Shown: positions 43,610 through 52,104, counted from the first letter of the stretch. The stretch is 64,000 bases of DNA from an uncultured Eubacteriales bacterium (GCA_934541115.1 CAKTDF010000003.1:53763-117762); one strand, 5' to 3'. The notes: a model not told the origin generated them from the sequence alone. Numbers and translations: made by a program.

Positions 43610-45250
43610 ATGGCAAAGACAACAAAAGAAAAAGCCGAGCAGATTTTTTCGGTAAGCGCGCAGACAAAGTTTGAGGCGTATACCGGTGATGAGCCGTATA
43701 TATTTATAAGCTATTCGCACAGAGATACCGAAAAGGTGTATCCTATACTTGACGCACTTTATGACAGAAAGTATAGAATGTGGTATGATGAGTCATGCGA
43801 GACCGGAAACGATTTCAGAGATGAACTGCGGCAAAGGATTGAAAAGTGCGAGGCAGTTATCCTTTTTGTTTCCGAATCCTCAATGTCATCGCCGTTTTGC
43901 GGTATGGAAATAATTGTGGCTCGTGAGAATAAAAAGCGCCTTTATCCGGTATATCTTGATTTGGCAGAGGTTCCGCCGGCGTTTCAAATTCTTCTTTCCA
44001 ATACACACCATAGCACATCTGAGAACATGGACAAGCTCATCAAGGCTATGGTTAGAGATTTGCCTGCTGTAACAATGGACAGGCTCACAACCGAAAACGG
44101 TGAGTTGAAAAAGTGTGAGGATAACGGAAGATCTATCGAGGTTGACGATGGCATTGTTTCCGTTTGCTCGGAGGCATTTAAAGGTCGTACTGCACTGCAT
44201 CACATAAAGCTCCCCGAAACATTGGAAACAATCGGAACGGAAAGCTTCAGAGGCTGCAGCAATCTTGAAGAAATGGTTATTCCGGATAAGACTCTCAGAA
44301 TCGGCGAAAGCGCATTCCGTGATTGTACCGGCATGAAGTCGCTCAGAGTTACCAACAACTGCATCAAAATCGGCGAGCGTGCATTTGAAAACTGCGCGTC
44401 ACTTTCAGATGTAACGCTGCCCGACGGTCTTACGGAAATATACGGCGGCGTATTCAACAGCTGCAAAAGCCTTAGCCATATAAGTCTGCCGAAAAAATTA
44501 ACCATTCTCGGTGAAAGCGCATTTTCGGACTGTGTAATGCTTGAAACGGTTGACATTCCGGAGACTGTTACAAAAATTGATGACCTTGCATTCAACGGCT
44601 GCATAAAGCTGACAAGTATTGAATTCCACGAGGGACTCAAAAAAATAGGCAAAAGCGCTTTTAAAAATTGCCGTTCTCTTACAAAGATCACACTGCCGAC
44701 GACGGTAACAAATATAAGTAACGCTCCGTTCCGCGGCTGTGAATCACTCAGATCAATAAAGGTTGAAAACAGAAACAAGTGCTATAAGTCCGAGCCAAAC
44801 AAGCGTGAGGGAAATGACCACGTCCTTTTCAACAAGAATAAATCAAAACTCATTGCCTATCCGGCGAGCAGCCGTGAGGTGCAATACGATATTCCCGACA
44901 GTGTTACGGTTATCAGTGATTGGGCATTTTGCGAATGTAAAAAGCTCAACAGAATTACTATTCCGGACAGCGTTCACGAGATTGGCGAGGGTGCTTTCTG
45001 CAATTGCGCATTGCTTGATGAGGTTGAAATCCCGGATAGCGTAATTGTTATTGACGATTGTGCATTCCGTGGCTGCACGAGTTTGGAAAAGGTTCTTATT
45101 CCGAGTTCGGTTACAGAGCTTGGTTGGGGACTTTTTGACGGCTGCGAAAATTCGGTTACGGTTTACTGCGATGAAGGCTCAGCCATTCAAGAATATTGCC
45201 GCAGAAACAAGATCAATGAGAAAAGAATATCCGGAGAGGAAATCGATTGA
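43610..45250 (+). CDS. TIR-domain protein with BspA-type leucine-rich repeats
   Basis: A 546-aa cytoplasmic protein (no signal peptide). The TIR domain spans about residues 29-165: FISYSHRD (32-39), MWYDESCETG (57-66), FVSESSMSSPFCGME with E100 at the position of the catalytic glutamate of TIR NADases. About thirteen BspA-type LRR_5 repeats follow (pattern F.NC.SL..I.LP..VT.I), ending near residue 530. TIR plus sensor repeats is a receptor-like layout; the LRRs would bind protein and the TIR would consume NAD+ or make a signal nucleotide. It lies between the RyR protein and a permease, 33 bp after the former and touching the latter. Confidence 0.88.
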   Translation: MAKTTKEKAEQIFSVSAQTKFEAYTGDEPYIFISYSHRDTEKVYPILDALYDRKYRMWYDESCETGNDFRDELRQRIEKCEAVILFVSESSMSSPFCGMEIIVARENKKRLYPVYLDLAEVPPAFQILLSNTHHSTSENMDKLIKAMVRDLPAVTMDRLTTENGELKKCEDNGRSIEVDDGIVSVCSEAFKGRTALHHIKLPETLETIGTESFRGCSNLEEMVIPDKTLRIGESAFRDCTGMKSLRVTNNCIKIGERAFENCASLSDVTLPDGLTEIYGGVFNSCKSLSHISLPKKLTILGESAFSDCVMLETVDIPETVTKIDDLAFNGCIKLTSIEFHEGLKKIGKSAFKNCRSLTKITLPTTVTNISNAPFRGCESLRSIKVENRNKCYKSEPNKREGNDHVLFNKNKSKLIAYPASSREVQYDIPDSVTVISDWAFCECKKLNRITIPDSVHEIGEGAFCNCALLDEVEIPDSVIVIDDCAFRGCTSLEKVLIPSSVTELGWGLFDGCENSVTVYCDEGSAIQEYCRRNKINEKRISGEEID

Positions 45251-46392
45251 TGGAGAGCATTAAAAAGCCGCGGTCCTTTGGCGGCAGTGTTTCAGCATTC
45301 ATAAAAAAGAACGCTGTCATGTGTATTGCATTTTTGGCTGCTGTTGTTACGGGCTTTATAATTCCGCCCGATAAAGAATATCTCGGCTATTTTGATTACA
45401 AAACACTGACATGCCTTTTTTGTGTTCTTGCTGTTGTTTGTGCACTTAAAAATATCCAATTTTTCTACATTCTTGCAAGAAAGGTTGTTGTGCTTTTTAA
45501 AACCGCAAGAATGAGTGTGCTGGCTTTGGTTTACATAACGTTTATCGGTTCAATGCTGATTGCAAACGATATGGCTCTGCTGACTTTTTTGCCTCTTGGA
45601 TTTTTTGTTCTGACGTCAACAGGAAAGCAAAAATATATGGCGGTTACCTTTATTTTGCAGAATATAGCGGCAAATCTCGGTGGAATGCTCACTCCGTTTG
45701 GCAACCCGCAGAATTTGTATCTGTATTCGAAATATGAGATACCGAACCTTGAGTTTATGAAGATAATGGCGCCGCCATTTGTTCTTTCAATAGTTATCAT
45801 CACAATTTGCTGCATTATTTTCGTTAAGCCGGAGCCTTTGGAGCTGGAGGAAGAAAAGGTCAGCATGGATCCAAAACGTACAGTGCTTTATCTTGCGCTT
45901 TTTGCGCTCTCGATAGCCATTGTATTCAGAGGTATTCCATATTGGATAGGTCTTGTGATAATTCCGTCGGTACTCATTTTTGCCGATAGAAAGGCTCTTG
46001 CTGCGGTTGACTACGGTTTGCTGTTCACATTTGTATTTTTCTTCATATTTGCCGGAAATATGGCAAGAATCGACGCTGTTCGCGAGCTGTTTTCCTCTTT
46101 GTTAGACAGAAACACTTTGTTGTTCAGCGTTGCCTCCTGCCAAGTTATAAGTAACGTTCCGTCTGCTATTTTGCTGTCGCAGTTTACCGGCAATTATGCG
46201 GACCTGCTTGTGGGCGTAAATATAGGCGGTGTTGGAACTCTCATATCATCACTCGCGAGTCTTATAACGTTCCGCGAATATGTGAAGCATAATCCAAAAA
46301 AGACAGGATATTATATAGGCTTGTTCTCGCTTTTTAACTTTGGCTTTTTGTTCCTGCTGACAGGATTTATGTTGATTTTAAAAGTGCTGTAA
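45250..46392 (+). CDS. ArsB/NhaD-superfamily permease
   Basis: A 380-aa integral membrane protein with about ten helices in two halves, each with a helical-hairpin motif typical of the ArsB/NhaD (citrate/sulfate/arsenite-type) superfamily: NDMALLTFLP with GNPQNLYLY in the first half and SNVPSAILL in the second. The substrate (organic anion, antimonite/arsenite, or Na+/H+) is unknown. ATG 45250 shares one base with the TIR-LRR stop, so it is translationally coupled to a TIR receptor, an unusual partnership. A terminator follows. Confidence 0.82.
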   Translation: MESIKKPRSFGGSVSAFIKKNAVMCIAFLAAVVTGFIIPPDKEYLGYFDYKTLTCLFCVLAVVCALKNIQFFYILARKVVVLFKTARMSVLALVYITFIGSMLIANDMALLTFLPLGFFVLTSTGKQKYMAVTFILQNIAANLGGMLTPFGNPQNLYLYSKYEIPNLEFMKIMAPPFVLSIVIITICCIIFVKPEPLELEEEKVSMDPKRTVLYLALFALSIAIVFRGIPYWIGLVIIPSVLIFADRKALAAVDYGLLFTFVFFFIFAGNMARIDAVRELFSSLLDRNTLLFSVASCQVISNVPSAILLSQFTGNYADLLVGVNIGGVGTLISSLASLITFREYVKHNPKKTGYYIGLFSLFNFGFLFLLTGFMLILKVL

Positions 46393-46414
46393 CCGATATA
46401 TATATTCTCGACTT

Positions 46415-46450
46415 AAAAATCCGAACCGAAGTAAAGCGGTTCGGATTTTT
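46415..46450 (+). terminator. Terminator closing the RyR-TIR-permease unit
   Basis: AAAAATCCGAACCG and CGGTTCGGATTTTT form a long stem ending in a T run. Confidence 0.9.
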
Positions 46451-46482
46451 GTGTTTGAGCGGGTTCACTCAGTTGCTTTATA

Positions 46483-46511
46483 TTGACAAATGTTCCGATT
46501 GGTTATATAAT
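46483..46511 (+). promoter_or_regulatory. Perfect-consensus promoter of the second TIR gene
   Basis: TTGACA, 17 bp, TATAAT, 32 bp before the start codon; a leader of only about 25 nt. Confidence 0.85.
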
Positions 46512-46543
46512 AAAAGTCTAACAGCAACGATAGGAGAGTAAAA

Positions 46544-47515
46544 ATGGCGGACGTTTTTATCAGTTATAAATCGGACGAGTATGAACATGCGAACCGTATC
46601 AGGTCTGCGCTCCAGTATAACCGTATATCATGCTGGATGGCGCCGGAGAGCATAGGGATCGGCAGTGATTATGCGAGCGAAATACCGAATGCTATCAGTG
46701 AATGCCGGGTATTTGTGCTTTTGCTTTCTCCGGGTGCTCAGGAATCTGAATGGGTGCCTAAGGAGCTTGACAAGGCAATCTCATGCAAGCGTATCATTAT
46801 GCCTTTTATGATTGAAAAATGTGAGCTTAATAACCGTTTTGGTTTTTGTCTCTCTAATATTCAGATGATCGACGGATATACCAGAAACCGCGACGCCGCT
46901 GTTCAAGAGCTTGTTGAAAGAATACGTTTTGTTTTGAACCCGAACCCGAGAGTTCAGCCAAAACCTCCCGTGCAGCCGCCAAAGCCACCGGTACCTACAC
47001 CGGTTCCTCCCGTGCAGCCGCCAAAGCCACCGGTGCCTACACCGGTTCCTCCCAAGCAGCAGCCAAAACCGCCGATTCAACATCCTAAACCTCCTGTGCA
47101 ACCTCCGAGGGGAACGGTGCAGCCGCCAAAGCCTACGCCGCCGAAGCCGCCGGCGCCGCCTGTTGATGATTACACATTTTCAAAGCCGTACAAAGGAAGT
47201 CCTTTGGAAGTAGTTTTAACCGGCGCTACCCTACAGTTTATATCTCTTATATTGGTTGGCACTTCACCTGAGAGTTGGATGGCAGGTCTTGCGGGGTTTG
47301 TGCTGCTTCAGATGATAATTGCTATTGGTAGCATTATCGCTATTGTAGTTGATTTCAAGAATTATAATAAGATTTCTAAGGGAAATGCATATACGTTGCT
47401 TGAGATACGCAAGAAAAACCTTAAGAACAATTCCAAGTCGATAAAGAAGTTAATGTATGGTTGTTTTGCCATAGTTGTATTTTTTTGGTTGGTTGGTTTT
47501 GTTATTACCGGATAG
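46544..47515 (+). CDS. TIR-domain protein with proline-rich linker and membrane tail
   Basis: A 323-aa protein. The N-terminal TIR domain (residues 1-130) has VFISYKSDE, WMAPESI and the SEWVPKE segment with E74 at the usual catalytic position. Residues 136-212 are a proline-rich tether with repeated VQPPKPPVPTPVPP units. Three hydrophobic segments follow (about 222-240, 245-268 and 300-320), so the TIR domain is held at the inner face of the membrane. The layout resembles membrane-tethered TIR or SEFIR effectors or signalling proteins. It has its own strong promoter and lies right after the TIR-LRR/permease unit, so it is probably part of the same response. AGGAGAG precedes the ATG. Confidence 0.85.
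   Translation: MADVFISYKSDEYEHANRIRSALQYNRISCWMAPESIGIGSDYASEIPNAISECRVFVLLLSPGAQESEWVPKELDKAISCKRIIMPFMIEKCELNNRFGFCLSNIQMIDGYTRNRDAAVQELVERIRFVLNPNPRVQPKPPVQPPKPPVPTPVPPVQPPKPPVPTPVPPKQQPKPPIQHPKPPVQPPRGTVQPPKPTPPKPPAPPVDDYTFSKPYKGSPLEVVLTGATLQFISLILVGTSPESWMAGLAGFVLLQMIIAIGSIIAIVVDFKNYNKISKGNAYTLLEIRKKNLKNNSKSIKKLMYGCFAIVVFFWLVGFVITG
46964..47047 (+). repeat. 42-bp tandem duplication in the proline-rich linker
   Basis: Two consecutive 42-bp units (CCTCCCGTGCAGCCGCCAAA...), nearly identical, encode 14 residues each. Recent duplication within the coding sequence. Confidence 0.85.
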
Positions 47516-47555
47516 AATAAGGAAATATTATTTGGCTTTATTTGTGCGTTCGGTA

Positions 47556-47601
47556 TTGATATAAAAGTCGTTTGCTGTTATAATAGCAGACGACTTTTAT
47601 A
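47556..47601 (+). promoter_or_regulatory. asnA: asnA promoter embedded in a 42-bp palindrome
   Basis: TTGATA (47556-47561), 17 bp, TATAAT (47579-47584). The same bases form an inverted repeat, TATAAAAGTCGT.TGCT (47560-47576) against its complement (47585-47601) with one mismatch, centred on the -10 element. This could be an operator, or the terminator of the preceding TIR gene doubling as promoter. Confidence 0.65.
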
Positions 47602-47618
47602 ATTTGGTGGTGCAGTAT

Positions 47619-48620
47619 ATGTCTTGCTATATCCCGGAGAATTATTCCTCTCATCTTACGCTCAGAGAGACTGAGCAGGCAATAAAAAAGGTTAAAGATT
47701 TTTTTGAACGCGACCTTGCTATTGAGCTCAACCTTACCAGAGTTTCCGCTCCGCTTTTTGTTGACGCCGCGAGCGGAATGAACGACAATCTCAACGGAAC
47801 CGAACGCCCCGTTGCTTTTGACCTTTTGAGCGGAGAAAAATTTGAAATTGTTCACTCGCTTGCAAAGTGGAAGAGATATGCCCTCAAAATGTACGGTTTT
47901 GGCGAAAATGAGGGTCTTTACACCGATATGAATGCAATTCGTCGTGACGAAGATCCCGATAATATTCACTCGATTTTTGTTGATCAGTGGGACTGGGAAA
48001 AAATCATTCCTGCTGCCGAGCGTAATGAGCATACGCTCAAAAAAACCGTGAAGTTGATTTATGCCGCCCTCAGGCATACGGAATATTACATAACAAAGGA
48101 ATATAACTTTATCGGCAATCTTTTGCCGGAAAAGATTCATTTTGTCACAACGAATGAACTTGAAGAAAAATATCCGACCCTTTCAAGAAAAGAGCGCGAG
48201 TATATGGCTGCCAAGGAGTACGGAGCGATTTTCCTGATGAAAATCGGCGGCGCTCTGAAAGACGGAAAACCGCACGACGGCAGAGCTCCGGACTATGACG
48301 ACTGGAATCTCAACGGAGACATTATTGTGTATTATCCGGTGCTTGACATTGCTTTTGAGCTTTCTTCAATGGGTATCCGCGTTGATGAAGAGGCGATGGA
48401 GCGTCAGCTTAAAATTGCCGGCTGCGAGGACAGAAAAAATCTGCCGTTCCATAAAGCTCTTTTGAACGGTGAACTGCCTCTCACAATCGGCGGGGGAATC
48501 GGTCAGTCAAGAATGTGCATGTTCTTCCTTCGTAAGGCACATATCGGCGAGGTTCAGTCCTCATATTGGAACAAAGAAACGATGCGGTACTGCAAAGAAC
48601 ACGGCGCACCGCTGCTGTAA
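47619..48620 (+). CDS. asnA: Aspartate-ammonia ligase
   Basis: A 333-aa ammonia-dependent asparagine synthetase (AsnA), a class II aminoacyl-tRNA synthetase-like enzyme that makes asparagine from aspartate, ATP and NH4+. Conserved elements seen: LTRVSAPLFVDAASGMNDNLNG, YTDMNAIRRDED, VDQWDWEK, and the ATP-binding GGGIGQSRMCMFFL motif. Length is typical. I use ATG 47619 (GGTGGTG upstream) and not the in-frame TTG at 47604. Its promoter lies inside a palindrome; AsnC-type control is possible but no regulator gene is present nearby. Confidence 0.95.
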   Translation: MSCYIPENYSSHLTLRETEQAIKKVKDFFERDLAIELNLTRVSAPLFVDAASGMNDNLNGTERPVAFDLLSGEKFEIVHSLAKWKRYALKMYGFGENEGLYTDMNAIRRDEDPDNIHSIFVDQWDWEKIIPAAERNEHTLKKTVKLIYAALRHTEYYITKEYNFIGNLLPEKIHFVTTNELEEKYPTLSRKEREYMAAKEYGAIFLMKIGGALKDGKPHDGRAPDYDDWNLNGDIIVYYPVLDIAFELSSMGIRVDEEAMERQLKIAGCEDRKNLPFHKALLNGELPLTIGGGIGQSRMCMFFLRKAHIGEVQSSYWNKETMRYCKEHGAPLL

Positions 48621-48630
48621 ACACAAAGCT

Positions 48631-48664
48631 AAAGCCGGGCAGGGGATTTCCCTGTCCGGCTTTG
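48631..48664. terminator. Terminator between asnA and convergent genes
   Basis: AAAGCCGGGCAGGG pairs with CCCTGTCCGGCTTT around GATTT; usable from both sides. Confidence 0.8.
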
Positions 48665-48681
48665 TTGATAACTTTTACATT

Positions 48682-49149
48682 TTACTGCTGAGGGGGCTGC
48701 TGATAAGGCGGCTGTTGCTGATACGGTTGCTGTTGCTGATACGGCTGCTGATATGAAGAACCGCCGGCAGTGGCAGATTGAATCGTCTGACTTATTTTGT
48801 TCGGAAGTGAACTCTGAGATGAACAACCGACGATTCCGGTAATAAACGGGATAAGGCAGAAGAACCAGCCAACAGCAATCGCAATGATTTTATTTGTCCA
48901 TTCACTTTCAATGTTGACAGTCATAGTGTTTCCGTTGACAACAGTTACGTTTACTTGGCATTCGACGCCCATTCCTATGATGTTCTTGATTCCGTCACGG
49001 TCTTTCTTGACAACCATAGTTGCGCTATTCTGATTCATGACAGTTAAAATGGTTTCATATCCCTGCGCTTTCAATTGCTGATCGGCAGTTGAAAGAATAT
49101 AACCGAGATCATATCCGGGGTTGAGACCGAGGGTAATTGATTTTCCCAT
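48682..49149 (-). CDS. Small membrane protein with Gln/Pro/Tyr-rich tail
   Basis: A 155-aa protein of unknown function. The first 85 residues look like an alpha/beta domain, a hydrophobic segment follows (about residues 87-108, IIAIAVGWFFCLIPFITGI), and the last 30 residues are QQPYQQQ-like low-complexity repeats. AGGAGG lies before the ATG. It begins 3 bp after the stop of the DUF2752 gene upstream, so the two form an operon. Confidence 0.65.
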   Translation of the reverse strand: MGKSITLGLNPGYDLGYILSTADQQLKAQGYETILTVMNQNSATMVVKKDRDGIKNIIGMGVECQVNVTVVNGNTMTVNIESEWTNKIIAIAVGWFFCLIPFITGIVGCSSQSSLPNKISQTIQSATAGGSSYQQPYQQQQPYQQQPPYQQPPQQ

Positions 49150-49152
49150 GTT

Positions 49153-49578
49153 TTAAACCTCCTGAAATAATTTATCAAACAAGCTGTAAACAGCACTATT
49201 TGCAAAGTCAATTTCAACAATTTCACTATTTCCGAAGAGTCGGAAAAAATAGACGGCAGTGAAAAGAACAAACATTAAACTCCAAAAAACGACAAGAGCC
49301 TTTTTGGACATTTTGTTCTGAAAAGCAATCGCCGAAAAAACAATGGGCAGCGAATAAACCAAAGGGTGATAATGCCACGCCAAGCTGAAATCACCATGAA
49401 AAAGGGCAATCACGGCTCTTGTCATACCACAGCCGGCGCATGGGATACCGAAGATGCGGCGGAGCGGACAGCCTACAAGCTTAACCCAAAGAAAGGCGAA
49501 AATCAGCAATCCAAAGGAAAACAAGATGTTTGAAAAAAGCTTTTGATTCTTAAATCTGAAGTCATTATTCATATTCAA
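49153..49578 (-). CDS. DUF2752 membrane protein
   Basis: A 141-aa integral membrane protein with about three helices. GIPCAGCGMTRAVIALFHGDF, near residues 43-63, is the signature of the DUF2752 family (CxxCG.TRA), followed by AWHYHPLV. The biochemical role is unknown; the family often neighbours TM2, Gln/Pro-rich-tailed or interferon-induced-like small membrane proteins, as here. Confidence 0.85.
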   Translation of the reverse strand: MNMNNDFRFKNQKLFSNILFSFGLLIFAFLWVKLVGCPLRRIFGIPCAGCGMTRAVIALFHGDFSLAWHYHPLVYSLPIVFSAIAFQNKMSKKALVVFWSLMFVLFTAVYFFRLFGNSEIVEIDFANSAVYSLFDKLFQEV

Positions 49579-49678
49579 CTACCGCATTACAATCGTCTAC
49601 ACTTGCTTAAGTATAGTCTATCTTAAAAGAATTGTCAATGCTTTTTCTGCACTTTCGGAAAACAAAGAGCCGGAAAAA

Positions 49679-49714
49679 TAAGCAAGCAGCCGTTGAAAAA
49701 CAGCTGCTTGTTCT
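49679..49714 (-). terminator. Terminator of the amino-acid ABC transporter operon
   Basis: On the minus strand CAAGCAGCTG pairs with GGCTGCTTG around a TTTTTCAA loop, followed by CTTATTTTTC. Confidence 0.7.
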
Positions 49715-50464
49715 TTACACAATAACCTTTGAAATGAAGTCCTGCGTCCTCGGATTCTGAGGATTGGAGAAGATGGCTTCGGGGCTGCCTTCTTCAAGAA
49801 TTTTGCCCTCGTCCATGAAGATGACGCGCGAGGCAACTTCTTTTGCAAAGCCCATTTCGTGGGTGACAACAGCCATGGTCATTCCTTCGTGTGCAAGCTC
49901 TTTCATAACGTCAAGAACTTCTCCGACCATTTCCGGGTCAAGGGCACTCGTCGGCTCGTCAAAGAGCATTACCTGCGGCTCCATGCAAAGCGCGCGCACT
50001 ATTGCAACACGCTGTTTTTGTCCGCCGGAAAGCTGACTCGGGTAGTCGTTTGCTCTGTCTGCAAGACCGACCCTTTCAAGCAGCTCCATTGCCTTTTTTT
50101 CGGCGTCCTGCTTGCTCTTTTTCAGCAGTTGAACCGGTGCAATGGTCATGTTTTTGAGAATCGTCATATTCGGAAAAAGGTTGAAATGCTGAAAAACCAT
50201 GCCCATTTTGCGGCGATGGAGATTGATGTTGGTTTTGGGATCGGTGATATCATGTCCGTCAAAAATGATTTTTCCGCCTGTTGGAATTTCAAGCAGATTA
50301 AGAGAACGCAAAAACGTTGACTTTCCGCTGCCGGACGGACCGATGATGACAAGCACCTCACCGTTGTGAATGTCGCAGTCAATGCCGTCAAGAGCCTTGA
50401 CTTTTCCGCCGAGGTAATGCTTTTTGAGTCCCTCAACGTGAATAAGAACATTATCAGCGCTCAC
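49715..50464 (-). CDS. Polar amino-acid ABC transporter, ATP-binding protein
   Basis: A 249-aa ABC ATPase of the GlnQ/HisP/ArtP group. Walker A GPSGSGKST, signature LSGGQKQRV, Walker B VMLFDEPTSALD and the VTHEMGFAKEVA switch are intact. It powers uptake of a polar amino acid. Start: GTG 50464, overlapping the permease stop by 11 bp, with GGAGG upstream; starting here gives the family length, whereas the frame is open 16 codons further. Confidence 0.92.
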   Translation of the reverse strand: MSADNVLIHVEGLKKHYLGGKVKALDGIDCDIHNGEVLVIIGPSGSGKSTFLRSLNLLEIPTGGKIIFDGHDITDPKTNINLHRRKMGMVFQHFNLFPNMTILKNMTIAPVQLLKKSKQDAEKKAMELLERVGLADRANDYPSQLSGGQKQRVAIVRALCMEPQVMLFDEPTSALDPEMVGEVLDVMKELAHEGMTMAVVTHEMGFAKEVASRVIFMDEGKILEEGSPEAIFSNPQNPRTQDFISKVIV

Positions 50465-51188
50465 TCTTACGCAGCCTCCTTTCAACAGACGAGAAAATGG
50501 TGGTGAAAACAATAACCGTTACAAGATAGATCGTAGCAACGGCGAACAGAGGAATAAATGCGTCAAAAACGCGTCCTCTGATCATGTCGCCGGCCTTGGT
50601 CAAATCCACAATGCCGATATATCCGGCAACAGAGGTTTCCTTTAAAAGTGCAATAGCTTCATTGAGAAGGGTTGGGAGAACGCTTTTGATCGCTTGAGGA
50701 ACGACTATGTTTCTCATCGTTTTTATATAGCCGAAGCCGAGTGAACGGCCTGCCTCAAACTGGCCTGGATCAATCGACATGATTCCGCCTCTGAAAATTT
50801 CTGCAACGTATGCTGCCGAGTTAAAACCGAAAGCAGCAATTGCAATGATAACGTCATTTTTCTGCGAGACGAGGATAACGAAGTACCAAATCATGAGCTG
50901 AACCACAACTGGAACACCTCTGATAACGGTGATGTATACCTTGCAGATCGTGTTAAGAATTTTAAATGACCAGTAGCCGAAACCGCCGCGTAGCTTCAGC
51001 GTTTCTTCATTTTTATCGAATGAGGAGCGAATCATTGCAAGAATGATGCCGAACATAAGACCAATGCACAGCGAGAAAAATGTTATAATAAGTGAATTTT
51101 TATAGCCTTCAACCAACCATTTCCAATAACCGTTGGCAATGAAGCAGTTGTAAAGCTTTTCAGATATCTTTTCAAACCAGATTGCCAC
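50454..51188 (-). CDS. Polar amino-acid ABC transporter, permease
   Basis: A 244-aa HisM/GlnP-type permease with about five membrane helices. The EAA loop (EAGRSLGFGYIKTMRNIVVPQA) that docks the ATPase is clear. With the ATPase downstream and the binding protein upstream it makes a complete PAAT-family importer; a single permease would act as a homodimer. AGGAGG precedes the ATG. Confidence 0.92.
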   Translation of the reverse strand: MAIWFEKISEKLYNCFIANGYWKWLVEGYKNSLIITFFSLCIGLMFGIILAMIRSSFDKNEETLKLRGGFGYWSFKILNTICKVYITVIRGVPVVVQLMIWYFVILVSQKNDVIIAIAAFGFNSAAYVAEIFRGGIMSIDPGQFEAGRSLGFGYIKTMRNIVVPQAIKSVLPTLLNEAIALLKETSVAGYIGIVDLTKAGDMIRGRVFDAFIPLFAVATIYLVTVIVFTTIFSSVERRLRKSER

Positions 51189-51217
51189 TTTTAAACCTCC
51201 TGAAAACTGAATGTGCT

Positions 51218-51250
51218 AAAAAAAGGGGCGGATAATTCCGCTCCCTTTTT
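51218..51250 (-). terminator. Intercistronic terminator between binding protein and permease
   Basis: On the minus strand AAAAAGGGAGCGGAA pairs with TTATCCGCCCCTTTTTT. Partial termination here would leave more binding protein than permease. Confidence 0.75.
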
Positions 51251-51267
51251 GTGAGCCTCAGTTCATA

Positions 51268-52104
51268 TCATTTAGCAGGGATATATTTGTCAATGATTGA
51301 CTTAACTGTGCCGTCATCAGTAAGCTCTTTAAGAGCAGTATTGACTTTTTCAAGAAGATCGGTGTTCTCCTTGGCGATAGCAATAGCATAGTCTTCAACG
51401 ACCCATTCACCATCAAGGATCGTCAGACCTTCGTTGACGCTTACATAGCTTTTTGCGGGTTCATTGTCGATGATAACAGCGTCAACCTTGCCGGATTTGA
51501 GCGCTGCAACAGCGTCCGGACCGGTTTTATAACGAACAACGTTTTCCTCGCCGTAGCCGCCCTTTTCAACAGTGTTTGAAGCATAAATGTCGCCGGTGGT
51601 GTCCTGCTGAACGCCGAACTTCATTGAGCCGTCGCCTTTGAGGTCGTCAATGCTCTTGATTGCGGAGTCTTCCTTAACGATAACAACCTGAACTCCGGTT
51701 GCGTAGGAGTCTGTAAAGTTGACGTTTTTGAGTCTTTCTTCATTAACGGTCAAACCGGCCATACCCATGTCATACTTGCCGGACTGAACGCCGCCGATGA
51801 TGGTTCCGAAGTCAACATTTTTGACTTCAAGCTCCATGCTAAGCTTTTCTGCAATTTTCTGAGCGATTTCAATGTCGATGCCGGCAAAGCCGTCGCCTTC
51901 GGCATATTCATACGGCGGGAAAGTAGCTTCGGTTGCCATGACGAGAGTTTTCTTGTCGCCGGAAGCGGTGCTTTCGCTTTCGGAAGCGGGAGCAGAGCTT
52001 TCACCGTTAGCTGCCGTGGTGGTTTCGTCTGAGTTTGATGTTCCGCAGGCAACGAGGGCAAAAACCATGAGTGCTGCGAGAACGAGTGCCAATACTTTTT
52101 TCAT
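51268..52104 (-). CDS. Polar amino-acid ABC transporter, substrate-binding lipoprotein
   Basis: A 278-aa extracytoplasmic binding protein. Lipobox LVACG with Cys20 follows a signal sequence; a Ser/Thr/Glu-rich linker (residues 22-50) leads to the two-lobed SBP_bac_3 domain with ATFPPYEY, FAGIDIEIAQKIA and GKYDMGMAGLTVNEER, the ligand-binding segments of polar amino-acid proteins. The amino acid cannot be fixed from sequence. First gene of the operon, with a consensus promoter. Confidence 0.92.
   Translation of the reverse strand: MKKVLALVLAALMVFALVACGTSNSDETTTAANGESSAPASESESTASGDKKTLVMATEATFPPYEYAEGDGFAGIDIEIAQKIAEKLSMELEVKNVDFGTIIGGVQSGKYDMGMAGLTVNEERLKNVNFTDSYATGVQVVIVKEDSAIKSIDDLKGDGSMKFGVQQDTTGDIYASNTVEKGGYGEENVVRYKTGPDAVAALKSGKVDAVIIDNEPAKSYVSVNEGLTILDGEWVVEDYAIAIAKENTDLLEKVNTALKELTDDGTVKSIIDKYIPAK

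Noticed and set aside
43610..47515. Two TIR genes considered as a Thoeris system
   Set aside because: There is no ThsA (SIR2/SLOG or related) effector gene; the partners are RyR, permease and tubulin-type genes.
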